Source: Gammaproteobacteria bacterium
GTDB taxonomy: Bacteria > Pseudomonadota > Gammaproteobacteria > Pseudomonadales > Azotimanducaceae
Length of the DNA stretch: 16,309 nucleotides
Assembly (NCBI GenBank): GCA_030430515.1
Contig: JAUIKX010000032.1
Coordinates: 1 to 16,309, forward strand
Reading direction: 5' to 3'
Shown: positions 7,618 to 14,805 of the stretch, in pieces
Layout: each line of letters begins with the position of its first letter
Position numbering within the stretch: position 1 is the stretch's first letter
Made by a program: the position numbers and the translations under genes
Notes under the pieces: generated by a model
What the model saw: the letters and a program-made list of their open reading frames with translations, nothing else
Database searches by the model: none
What the model was told of the DNA's origin: nothing

Positions 7618-9507
7618 ATGAAGTCAGGATTTCTGGTGCTGAGTGCACTCATGTTTTTGTCAGCGTGCTCTGACGAAAGCGCAACGCTGAAAATTGATCC
7701 GGTGCCCGATGAAGCGGTGGTGACGGAAGCGGCGGAAAACCCCGCTCCGAATGCGCGACAGGTGTACTGGGGCGATACGCATCTGCACACCAGCATGTCG
7801 CAGGACGCCTTCACCTTCGGCGTGTCGCTCGGGGCTGAGGAAGCCTACCGCTTCGCGCGCGGCGAGAAAGTATCTTCGACTTTCGGCCTGGACGCTCAGC
7901 TCACGCGGCCACTGGATTTCCTGGTCGTGGCGGACCATGCCGAGGGGCTCGGTGCCATGGACGCGGTCATGGCCGGCGATCCGCGTCTCATGTCCGATCC
8001 GATACTCGCCCAGTGGCGTGAAAAGCTGCAACTGGGTACGAAAGAGGCGCGGGTTGCGGTTGCCGACGACGGACGTGAGCGTGGCTGGCCAGCTGCGTTG
8101 AACAACCAGGACATCCGCCGTTCTGCATGGGAGCGGCAGGTGGCGATTGGTGATAAGTACAACGAACCGGGCCGGTTCACCGCACTCCTTGGCTATGAAT
8201 GGACCTCCTGGCCGGGCGGCAGCAACCTGCACCGGGTGGTGGTGTTCCGCGATGGTGCGGATCGCGCGGGCCAGATCCTGCCGTTCTCCAGAAACGATAG
8301 TCCGGACCCTGAGGATCTGTGGCGATTCCTCGGCCGGTACGAGGCCGATACTGGCGGTCAGGCGCTGGCCATTCCGCACAACGGCAACATATCCAACGGT
8401 CTTCTGTTCGACGTGGAGAAGTATGACGGCGAGACACCCATAGATGCCGACTACGCAACCCGCCGGGCCCGCTGGGAGCCGCTGGCTGAAGTGACCCAGA
8501 TCAAGGGTGACGGTGAAACCCATCCGTTTCTCTCGCCGAACGACGAGTTCGCGGACTACGAGACCTGGGACAAAATCAATTTCATGGGCGTGCCGAAAAC
8601 CGAGGACATGCTCGAGTTCGAGTACGCCCGTTCAGCCCTTCGCAACGGCATTGCGCTCGGCGCGGAGCTTGGCGTCAACCCGTTCAAGTTCGGCATGATC
8701 GGCTCGACCGATTCGCACACGGGCCTGGCGACCGCCGATGAAGATAATTTCTTCGGCAAGCACAGCGGCGGCATGGAACCTGAGCCCGACCGCTGGCAGA
8801 ACGTCATGGGCAAGAGCGGCGAAACCACGACGCTGGGCTGGGAGCAGGCGTCGTCCGGGTACGCGGCCATCTGGGCGGATGAAAACACCCGGGAGGCACT
8901 CTTTGACGCCATGCGCCGGAAAGAAACATACGCCACCACGGGCACCCGGATGACCGTGCGCTTTTTCGGCGGTTGGGATTTTGAGGAGAGCGATTCGTCA
9001 GCAGGCTCGCTGGTAGAGCAGGGTTACGCCCGTGGTGTGCCTATGGGGGGAGATTTGCCGGAGGCAGAAATAAGCACGGCGCCCGTATTCATGGTGGCGG
9101 CGATGAAAGACCCGCTGGGTGCAAATCTGGATCGTGTGCAGATCGTCAAAGGCTGGGTTGACGCCAACAGCGAGACGCACGAGCAGGTCCACGACGTTGT
9201 CTGGTCGAATGCCGGACAACGTCAGATCGATGATGCCGGCCGACTCACGCCCGTCGGTTCCACTGTCGATCTGGAGGCAGCCACCTACACCAACGATATC
9301 GGCGCTGTTGAGCTTCGTGGCACCTGGCGCGACCCGGATTTCGACAAAGAGCAGCATGCCTTCTACTACGTCCGCGTTCTGGAGATTCCCACGCCTCGGT
9401 GGACCGCGTACGACGCTGTTCGCTATGGCCTCGAGCTGCCGGATCACGTGCCGGTTGTTGGGCAGGAGCGCGCATATACATCGCCCATCTGGTACACACC
9501 AGGCTGA
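7618..9507 (+). CDS. DUF3604 family lipoprotein, PHP-like metal site
   Basis: The 629-residue protein has a lipoprotein signal with lipobox LSAC (Cys17, then Ser), so it should be anchored outside the inner membrane. The mature part belongs to DUF3604, a family without a firmly known reaction. It carries a PHP-phosphoesterase-like set of metal-binding motifs: GDTHLHT (52-58, His55 and His57), ADHAEG (105-110), IPHNGN (252-257) and STDSHTG (363-369). Order and spacing fit a TIM-barrel hydrolase with a polynuclear metal centre. The C-terminal part (about 470-629) looks beta-rich. Family-typical phrases are the early YWGDTHLHTSMSQDAFTFG and the terminal SPIWYTP. It starts 14 nt after the LldD-like gene and ends 39 nt before the hydratase, so it is a member of this catabolic run. 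A hydrolytic role on a phosphate or other ester of the substrate is possible but unproven. Confidence 0.88.
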   Translation: MKSGFLVLSALMFLSACSDESATLKIDPVPDEAVVTEAAENPAPNARQVYWGDTHLHTSMSQDAFTFGVSLGAEEAYRFARGEKVSSTFGLDAQLTRPLDFLVVADHAEGLGAMDAVMAGDPRLMSDPILAQWREKLQLGTKEARVAVADDGRERGWPAALNNQDIRRSAWERQVAIGDKYNEPGRFTALLGYEWTSWPGGSNLHRVVVFRDGADRAGQILPFSRNDSPDPEDLWRFLGRYEADTGGQALAIPHNGNISNGLLFDVEKYDGETPIDADYATRRARWEPLAEVTQIKGDGETHPFLSPNDEFADYETWDKINFMGVPKTEDMLEFEYARSALRNGIALGAELGVNPFKFGMIGSTDSHTGLATADEDNFFGKHSGGMEPEPDRWQNVMGKSGETTTLGWEQASSGYAAIWADENTREALFDAMRRKETYATTGTRMTVRFFGGWDFEESDSSAGSLVEQGYARGVPMGGDLPEAEISTAPVFMVAAMKDPLGANLDRVQIVKGWVDANSETHEQVHDVVWSNAGQRQIDDAGRLTPVGSTVDLEAATYTNDIGAVELRGTWRDPDFDKEQHAFYYVRVLEIPTPRWTAYDAVRYGLELPDHVPVVGQERAYTSPIWYTPG

Positions 9508-9546
9508 AGCAACCAAAGAACAGACACCGGACACCAGGAAAACCAT

Positions 9547-10335
9547 ATGACCGATCAGACGACCATCAACGAGCTCGCCGTTGAGCTGGACCAGGCGCTG
9601 CTCACTGCAAAGCCGGTTGCACGGATCAGCGACCGCCACCCCGACTTCACCATCGACGATGCCTATGCGGTTTCGCTTGGCCTGCTCGAGCGGCGCAAAG
9701 CGCGTGGTGAGAAGCTGGTTGGAAAGAAAATCGGCCTGACCGCAGAGGCGATCCAGAAAGCTCTGGGGATCGACGAGCCGGACTTCGGCTTTCTGACCGA
9801 TGCCATGGAATCAGCGAATGGGTCCAACGTTTCGTTGGACGGCCGTTTCATTGTCCCCATGCTCGAGGTGGAGATCGCATTCGTTCTGAGCCATGACCTG
9901 CCAACCAGCGGCGTAACCGCCGAACAGGTGCTGGAGGCGACGGAGTACGTAATGCCTTGCTTCGAACTCGTCGATACACGGTTCGGCACCATGCAGATCA
10001 CCATCGTCGATACGGTGGCAGACAATGCCAGCAGTGTCGGTTATGTGTTAGGTGATCGCAGGACAGACCCGCGTACGCTGGATCTCGCGGAGGTGCGTTG
10101 CACGCTGAGCCGCAACGGCGAACCCATGCACGAAGGGTTGGGTGCTGTCGTGATGGGCTCTCCAGCCAACAGCGTAGCGTGGCTGGCAAACCGATTGGGC
10201 GAGTACGGGGTACGCCTGGAAGCGGGTGATGTGGTGCTCCCGGGCGCCATGGCACCTTTTGCACCGATCGAAGCCGGTGATCACTACCAGGCGACGTTCA
10301 GCGACCTGGGTTCTGTGCAAATCTCCTTCCGCTGA
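9547..10335 (+). CDS. 2-keto-4-pentenoate hydratase family protein (MhpD/HpaH/TesE-like)
   Basis: The 262-residue protein matches the hydratase/decarboxylase branch of the fumarylacetoacetase fold. In catechol meta-cleavage pathways these enzymes add water to 2-hydroxy-dienoates, giving 4-hydroxy-2-oxoacids. The family KxGLT signature appears as VGKKIGLTAEAIQKALGID (58-76). Metal ligands are expected at Glu107 and Glu109 in LEVEIAFVL and Glu140 in CFELVDTR. C-terminal VVLPGAMAPFAPIEAGDHY is the conserved floor of the active site; a Ser/Thr is more usual near its middle, and here it reads PGAMAP. AGGAA lies 6 nt before the ATG. The gene directly precedes an HpaI-type aldolase, the same pairing as HpaH-HpaI and MhpD-MhpE. 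No ring-cleavage dioxygenase lies between them, so the aromatic source, if any, is not encoded next to it. Decarboxylase activity cannot be excluded. Confidence 0.9.
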   Translation: MTDQTTINELAVELDQALLTAKPVARISDRHPDFTIDDAYAVSLGLLERRKARGEKLVGKKIGLTAEAIQKALGIDEPDFGFLTDAMESANGSNVSLDGRFIVPMLEVEIAFVLSHDLPTSGVTAEQVLEATEYVMPCFELVDTRFGTMQITIVDTVADNASSVGYVLGDRRTDPRTLDLAEVRCTLSRNGEPMHEGLGAVVMGSPANSVAWLANRLGEYGVRLEAGDVVLPGAMAPFAPIEAGDHYQATFSDLGSVQISFR

Positions 10336-10340
10336 AGAGG
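10334..10340 (+). promoter_or_regulatory. Ribosome binding site that fixes the aldolase start
   Basis: GAAGAGG overlaps the hydratase stop codon and ends 8 nt before the ATG at 10349. The same frame stays open back to 10226 inside the hydratase gene, but residues from there do not resemble an aldolase and no ribosome site precedes them. Confidence 0.7.
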
Positions 10341-10348
10341 CAATCCAT

Positions 10349-11137
10349 ATGAAGAACGAAGCTCTGGCGCGCTGGCGCAACGGTGCACGATCCCCCGGTG
10401 CATGGATCAACCTGCCAGACGTGCATACGGCCGAAAACCAGGCTCGCATGGGGTTCGACTGGCTGTGTTTCGACCTGCAGCACGGTCTTCTGACCGAAGC
10501 GGATCTTCTGCATCTGCTGCCCGCGGTGACAGGTACGCAGGCGACGCCTATCGTGCGTGTGCTGTCCAACGATGCGGGGCAGATCGGCAGGGCACTCGAT
10601 CTGGGGGCGCAAGGCGTCATCGTGCCGATGGTCAACAGCCCGGAAGAAGCGGAAGCCGCCAGTCGCGCGTGTCGATATCCACCCGACGGCCTGCGTTCCT
10701 GCGGTCCGATGCGCGGCGCCATGCTCGAAGGGTTTGGCTATCTCGCTGACGCCAACGAGCAGATCGCCTGTATTGCGATGATCGAAACTCAGGCGGGTCT
10801 CGATCAGGTGGAAGCGATCGCGGCTACCGAAGGTGTGGATGGACTTTTCATCGGCCCGATGGATCTCTGTTACGGGCTTGGGCTCGCGCCCGGTAGTTTT
10901 GGCGAGCCGGCGTTTGTCGATGCCGTGGCGCGTATCCGCAAGGCCTGCGAGGTGGCCGGGTGTGCTGCAGGCATGTTCGGCTACGATGCGTCGATGGCGG
11001 CGGCGGCGTTGGATGACGGCTTTCAGTTTGCTTCCATCGGCAGCGACATCTCGTTCTTTCGGGAAGGCGCGATGCTGGCGCTATCCAAGGCGGGTGGAGA
11101 AGATCAGCCCACTAAAGTCGACGGTCCGCGCTACTGA
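10349..11137 (+). CDS. HpcH/HpaI-type class II aldolase
   Basis: The 262-residue cytoplasmic enzyme belongs to the metal-dependent, pyruvate-specific aldolases (HpaI, GarL, RhmA/YfaU). These split 4-hydroxy-2-oxoacids into pyruvate and an aldehyde. The catalytic base His45 lies in FDLQHG and the pyruvate-binding Arg70 in PIVRV. Metal ligands are Glu146 in MIETQAG and Asp172 in FIGPMDLCYGLG. The substrate loop reads YPPDGLRSCGPMRG (110-123), following the G-x-R-S-x-G-P-x-R variant. The C terminus GSDISFFREGA matches the usual 'D...l..G' end. Length is typical. It is the last gene of the plus-strand run, and its final 7 bases overlap the convergent AraC gene. With the hydratase just upstream it would complete a hydratase-aldolase pair; the released aldehyde (acetaldehyde, lactaldehyde or succinate semialdehyde) is unknown. 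Confidence 0.92.
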   Translation: MKNEALARWRNGARSPGAWINLPDVHTAENQARMGFDWLCFDLQHGLLTEADLLHLLPAVTGTQATPIVRVLSNDAGQIGRALDLGAQGVIVPMVNSPEEAEAASRACRYPPDGLRSCGPMRGAMLEGFGYLADANEQIACIAMIETQAGLDQVEAIAATEGVDGLFIGPMDLCYGLGLAPGSFGEPAFVDAVARIRKACEVAGCAAGMFGYDASMAAAALDDGFQFASIGSDISFFREGAMLALSKAGGEDQPTKVDGPRY

Positions 11138-12135
11138 CCGGAAATCTGTTTGCGCCAGTCGCTCGGCGTCATGCCTGACATGCGTTTGAATGCCCTTGTG
11201 AAGACCGGCGTTTCCGCGTAGCACAGGGCGGAAGTAATCGCAGCCAGAGACAGGTGCGTATCTCGCAGGTACTTCTTCGCCAGGCTGAAGCGTTCCTCTT
11301 CGAGCAGCTTCTGAAAGCTCGTGCCGGAACGCTTCAGCGCCCGTTGCAGACGGGGTCGCGGGGTGTCGCAGAGCCGCGCCGCCATATCCAGGGTGGGCGC
11401 GCCGGCCTCTATGGACTGGTGAATGGCCAGCCGCACGCGATCCACCACCTCGTTGCCCATCTCGTGAAAGACCTGCTCGGTGTGCTGCAGGAGAATCTGA
11501 AACAGCTTTGGGTCCGATGTTTTCAATGCTTTGTCGAGGTCGTTGGCGGGGAACTCTAGACAGGTGGCATCCTGATCGAAAAACACGGGACAGCGGAACA
11601 CGCGTTGGTGATCGGTGAGGTCTGCGGGGCGTGCATGCGCAAAGTGTACCGCCGTTGGAGACCATCTCTCGTCCACGCTGCTGCGTACGAATTTCGCCAC
11701 CAGCCCCAAAGCGAGTTCCGATTGCTGTACGTCCGGCTCATCCAGGGCATCGGCGGTGCGGAAGCGCCACAGAACCTGTTGGTTGGCGACGCTGAGCGCG
11801 GAAGCCGTGGCCGTGTCGTGGGTGGAAAGAAAGCGGTGCAGGAGCCTTGCCGCTTCACCGAGGGTCGGCGCGTGCTTCGCCAGATAACCCACGGCGCCCA
11901 GCTTTTCGAACGATTGGCGTTGAGACAGCAGCAGGCCGAAGCGGGGGGTCGATGTCATCTCTGCGGCCAGATTGAGAATGCGCCGGTAGGTGGCCGAGGG
12001 GATCAGCGCCTCAGGGGCATTGAGCAGCGTTTCATCGAGACCTGCCGCGTCGAGAATGTGGGCGGGTTCTGCGCCAAGCTCCAGAACGAAATTCTGAAAG
12101 CCTTCGAGCGACGCAATGCGGATGTGCGTCGACAA
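11131..12135 (-). CDS. AraC-family transcriptional regulator with arabinose-binding-like domain, TTG start
   Basis: The 334-residue protein has an N-terminal ligand domain of the Arabinose_bd type (about 10-195), as in OruR/ArgR-like AraC proteins. The C-terminal AraC DNA-binding domain (about 235-330) holds two helix-turn-helices: TLDMAARLCDTPRPRLQRALKR, then LSLAAITSALCYAETPVFTRAF, ending RMSGMTPSDWRKQ. The only usable start is TTG at 12135. The frame opens at 12156, has no ATG or GTG, and the next Met is residue 60, inside the ligand domain. That TTG lies 4 nt after the amidohydrolase stop, so translation is probably coupled and kept low. It is the fourth gene of the cupin operon and converges with the aldolase, overlapping by 7 nt. 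It likely controls this operon, the opposing catabolic run, or both; the ligand is unknown. Confidence 0.9.
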   Translation of the reverse strand: MSTHIRIASLEGFQNFVLELGAEPAHILDAAGLDETLLNAPEALIPSATYRRILNLAAEMTSTPRFGLLLSQRQSFEKLGAVGYLAKHAPTLGEAARLLHRFLSTHDTATASALSVANQQVLWRFRTADALDEPDVQQSELALGLVAKFVRSSVDERWSPTAVHFAHARPADLTDHQRVFRCPVFFDQDATCLEFPANDLDKALKTSDPKLFQILLQHTEQVFHEMGNEVVDRVRLAIHQSIEAGAPTLDMAARLCDTPRPRLQRALKRSGTSFQKLLEEERFSLAKKYLRDTHLSLAAITSALCYAETPVFTRAFKRMSGMTPSDWRKQISGQ

Positions 12136-12139
12136 GCGC

Positions 12140-13843
12140 TTACCGCGCGCCGCGTATCAGACGGCCGGGTCGAGCGCCGGTAAACTCGTCGTTCTCCAGC
12201 GTGACTTCGCCCTGGCAGATCGTTGCCAGATATCCGTGCGGTCTTTGCACGAAGCGGGGTGCGCCGCTCGGCAGATCCCACGCCATGCTGGGTTTGGCAA
12301 GCCTGAGGTTGTCGTAGTCGATGATGTTGAGATCAGCGCGGAGCCCTGGAATGAGACGACCGCGGTCATTGAGCCCGAAGAGCTCCGCGGTTTCAGAGGT
12401 CTGGCGACGTACGACTTCGGTCAGGTCCAGTTTCGGTCCGCGCAAGCGGTCCCGCGTCCAGAATGACAGCATGAACGTCGGCATGCTGCCGTCGCAGATG
12501 GTGCCGCAGTGGGCGCCGGCGTCTGCCAGGCCCATTCGGGTGCAGGGGTGCTGATGCATCTCGAAAAGGGGCTGCAGGTCGCCCGAGGCGTAATTCAGAA
12601 ACGGGAAGTACAGAAGCCCCTGACCTTTATCGGTGTTCAGATGATCGTAAGCGAGCTCTGCTGGGTCGACGCCCGCACGCGCCGCGGCAGCGGCGATGCT
12701 GTTTTCTGCGGCGGGTTCGTAATCTGCCTCTTCCAGGAAAGGCCACATCTTGTTGAAGCTGGAGCATAGGAACTGCATCAGAGGCGAAGCATCGCGGGGC
12801 GTCTCCGACAGGATCTTCGCTTTCACGACCGGGTCGGCCAGCCTGGCCCGGCGTTCTTCTTTCGGCAGATCGCGCAGGGCTTCAAATGTGGGGCGTCCCA
12901 GGAACGGGTTCACCGTGCCGTCCCAGCATTGCAGAATGCCCACAGGGCGGCCGGCCACCTGGCCGACGATGCGTTCGCCATTGTCGTGGGCGGCACGCAG
13001 ATCACCCAGCAGTTGCTGCCAGAGGTCTGGCGCGACATCGGAAATATTGAAGTTGAACGATACGTAGCCGCCTGTGCGGCTGGCGATTTGTCGCATCCAG
13101 TCAAGCTGTTGAGGCACATCGGGATGGTGCAGCGCGCACTGGAAAACTCCGTGCCCTGCGTCTCGGATGGCTTCGCTGATGGTGATGATCTCGGTTGGGT
13201 CGGCGGAGGTGCCGGGTACGAGGTCGCCGTGTACGGATTTGTGGAGCGGCGTGCGGGAGGTGGAGAAACCCAGAGCGCCAGCTTTCAGCGCTTCATGCAC
13301 CAGACTGCGCATGGCGTGAACTTCGTCTTTCGAGGCTTCGATGCCATCTGCGCAGCGCTCGCCCATGACATATGCGCGAACAGCAGCATGCGGCACCTGG
13401 GTGCCGACGTCTGCAACCCATCTGCGACGATCCAGCGCATCAAGATACTCGGGGAAGCTCTCCCACTCCCACTGAATGCCATCTGCCAGCGCTGAGCCAG
13501 GTATGTCTTCCACACCTTCCATCAGTTCGATCAGCCAGTTGCGCCGGTCGGGTTGAGCGGGTGCGAAGCCGACGCCGCAGCTGCCCATGACAGCGGTGGT
13601 GACCCCATGCCATCCTGAAGGTGTCAGCTCCGGGTCCCAGGTAGCCTGAGCATCGTAGTGGGTATGTATGTCGACCCAGCCGGGGGTTATCAGGGCGCCG
13701 TCAGCGTTGATTTCGCGATGGCACGGGCCAGACACGCGACCCACTTCCGAGATGGTGCCATTGTCGATGGCTACGTCGCCGCTGAACGCTTCCGTGCCCG
13801 TTCCATCGATGACCCGGCCGTTTTTGATGATCAAGTCGTGCAT
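12140..13843 (-). CDS. D-aminoacylase-like amidohydrolase family protein
   Basis: The 567-residue protein is a COG3653-type amidohydrolase (N-acyl-D-amino-acid deacylase relatives) with a metal-dependent TIM barrel in the cytoplasm. The small beta-domain start reads DLIIKNGRVIDGTG (3-16). The metal motif PGWVDIHTHYDAQATWDP (54-71) gives His60 and His62. VMGSCGVGFAP supplies Cys89, equivalent to the metal Cys of D-aminoacylase, and LADAGAHCG has Asp441, the likely general base. The C-terminal GRLIPGLRADLNIID closes the barrel family pattern. The second-metal His pair of classical D-aminoacylase is not obvious; HH at 239-240 is one candidate, and IVGQVAGRPVG (292-302) marks a distinct long subfamily, so acyl-amino-acid hydrolysis is not assured. 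The ATG follows the glyoxalase stop with no gap (TAGATG), and GGGAG sits 7 nt upstream. Confidence 0.87.
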   Translation of the reverse strand: MHDLIIKNGRVIDGTGTEAFSGDVAIDNGTISEVGRVSGPCHREINADGALITPGWVDIHTHYDAQATWDPELTPSGWHGVTTAVMGSCGVGFAPAQPDRRNWLIELMEGVEDIPGSALADGIQWEWESFPEYLDALDRRRWVADVGTQVPHAAVRAYVMGERCADGIEASKDEVHAMRSLVHEALKAGALGFSTSRTPLHKSVHGDLVPGTSADPTEIITISEAIRDAGHGVFQCALHHPDVPQQLDWMRQIASRTGGYVSFNFNISDVAPDLWQQLLGDLRAAHDNGERIVGQVAGRPVGILQCWDGTVNPFLGRPTFEALRDLPKEERRARLADPVVKAKILSETPRDASPLMQFLCSSFNKMWPFLEEADYEPAAENSIAAAAARAGVDPAELAYDHLNTDKGQGLLYFPFLNYASGDLQPLFEMHQHPCTRMGLADAGAHCGTICDGSMPTFMLSFWTRDRLRGPKLDLTEVVRRQTSETAELFGLNDRGRLIPGLRADLNIIDYDNLRLAKPSMAWDLPSGAPRFVQRPHGYLATICQGEVTLENDEFTGARPGRLIRGAR

Positions 13844-14347
13844 CTATTCGCTCCCGAGAATCAGGTCGCGCAGCCCCCCGCTCGAAAGGATCTCGATCCA
13901 GTAACCATCAGGGTCCCTGATGAATGCGAGCCCCTTCATGTTGCCATCGTCCGGTCGTTTGACGAAATCCACACCCAGCGTTTCGAAGCGTTCACAGGCT
14001 GCGTACACGTCGGGCACGGAAAGCCCGATATGGCCGAAGCCGCGTGGCTCGTCGTTGCCGTTATGGTAGACGGGGTCTGCTTCGGTCTCCGTGCCGTGGT
14101 TGTGGGTGAGTTCCAGAAGCGCGGGCTGGTCGAATATCCATTTCGCGCGTTCTGCTGCGTCTTCAGGCACATCCCCCGTGGGATAGCCCATGAAGTACAG
14201 CGAAAATCCCATATCGGGAAAGTCGAAACGATCCAGCAGCGTCATGCCGAGTACGTCCCGGTAGAACGGCACCGACTGCTCCGGATCTTGGATGCGGAGC
14301 ATGGTCTGGTTCATGACGAACTGCCGGGTTTGTTCGGGCTGCGTCAT
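13844..14347 (-). CDS. gloA: Glyoxalase I (lactoylglutathione lyase), VOC family
   Basis: The 167-residue protein isomerises the methylglyoxal-glutathione hemithioacetal to S-D-lactoylglutathione in the cytoplasm. It resembles the longer, human/Pseudomonas zinc-type GloA rather than the 135-residue E. coli enzyme. Tell-tale stretches are QTMLRIQDPEQSVPFY, LLELTHNHGTE, PRGFGHIGLSVPDVY and AFIRDPDGYWIEIL. The four metal ligands expected from human GLO1 are all present: Gln14, Glu79, His106 and Glu152. I chose the ATG at 14347 because it overlaps the cupin stop (TGATG). The frame remains open to 14419, but residues from there are Arg/Cys-rich and unlike the family. Its location in an operon with an amidohydrolase and a regulator, not a housekeeping site, suggests it handles a 2-oxoaldehyde arising in this pathway, or a related substrate. 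Confidence 0.93.
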   Translation of the reverse strand: MTQPEQTRQFVMNQTMLRIQDPEQSVPFYRDVLGMTLLDRFDFPDMGFSLYFMGYPTGDVPEDAAERAKWIFDQPALLELTHNHGTETEADPVYHNGNDEPRGFGHIGLSVPDVYAACERFETLGVDFVKRPDDGNMKGLAFIRDPDGYWIEILSSGGLRDLILGSE

Positions 14348-14805
14348 CAGGCGGAGATCTCCAGGCTGGCATCCTCCCCGGCTTTGGCGGCATCGCGCAT
14401 GCGTGTGAGCTCTTCCCACCCGAGGTAGTTCGTGAGGCCGTTCTCATCGTAGAAGAGCACCGGCCCTTCACAGACGAACAGGTACTCGGTCTCCTCCAGC
14501 GCTACGGTGGCGCCGTGCAGAACACCGTTGGGCTCATAGTCGTAGTCACCGGCGTTCAGCACGCCGTCCCGGACCTGCAGCTTGCCTTTGAGTACGTAGG
14601 TGTGTGCGTCGGAAAGGTGTTTGTGCGGTGCCGCCGTATAGCCCTTGGCCCAGCGGAACAGTGCCACCCAGCGGCCGGTTTCGGCGCCGGTCCAGAGGAC
14701 CTTCATCCACGCCTTGCCGGGCTCGGTTTCGATCCAGGGTTCGTCAGCGCGCACGATGATATCGGCCAGCTGGTCGTTGATTGGGGTCAGGTCTTGAAGT
14801 GCCAT
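14347..14805 (-). CDS. Cupin protein, 2,4'-dihydroxyacetophenone dioxygenase-like / ChrR-type cupin
   Basis: The 152-residue single-domain cupin resembles small iron cupins related to 2,4'-dihydroxyacetophenone dioxygenase and the ChrR cupin domain. Cupin motif 1 reads AAPHKHLSDAHTYVLKGKL, with His61, His63 and His67 as probable metal ligands. Motif 2 reads GDYDYEPNGVLHGATV, with His97. WVALFRWAKG before motif 1 and EYLFVCEGPVLFYDENG after motif 2 match this group. Having His at 67, where many cupins have Glu, still supports a metal site. The product could be a C-C cleaving dioxygenase, an isomerase or a sensor; I cannot tell which. It is the first gene of the minus-strand operon, preceded by AGGAGG 10 nt before the ATG. 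Its stop overlaps the glyoxalase start by one base. Confidence 0.8.
   Translation of the reverse strand: MALQDLTPINDQLADIIVRADEPWIETEPGKAWMKVLWTGAETGRWVALFRWAKGYTAAPHKHLSDAHTYVLKGKLQVRDGVLNAGDYDYEPNGVLHGATVALEETEYLFVCEGPVLFYDENGLTNYLGWEELTRMRDAAKAGEDASLEISA

Noticed and set aside
14348..14419. N-terminal extension of glyoxalase I to 14419
   Set aside because: The extra residues lie inside the cupin coding end and are Arg/Cys-rich; the ATG overlapping the cupin stop fits family length.
13658..14428. 256-codon plus-strand frame opposite the glyoxalase and the start of the amidohydrolase
   Set aside because: It crosses two well-supported minus-strand genes and has no recognisable motif.
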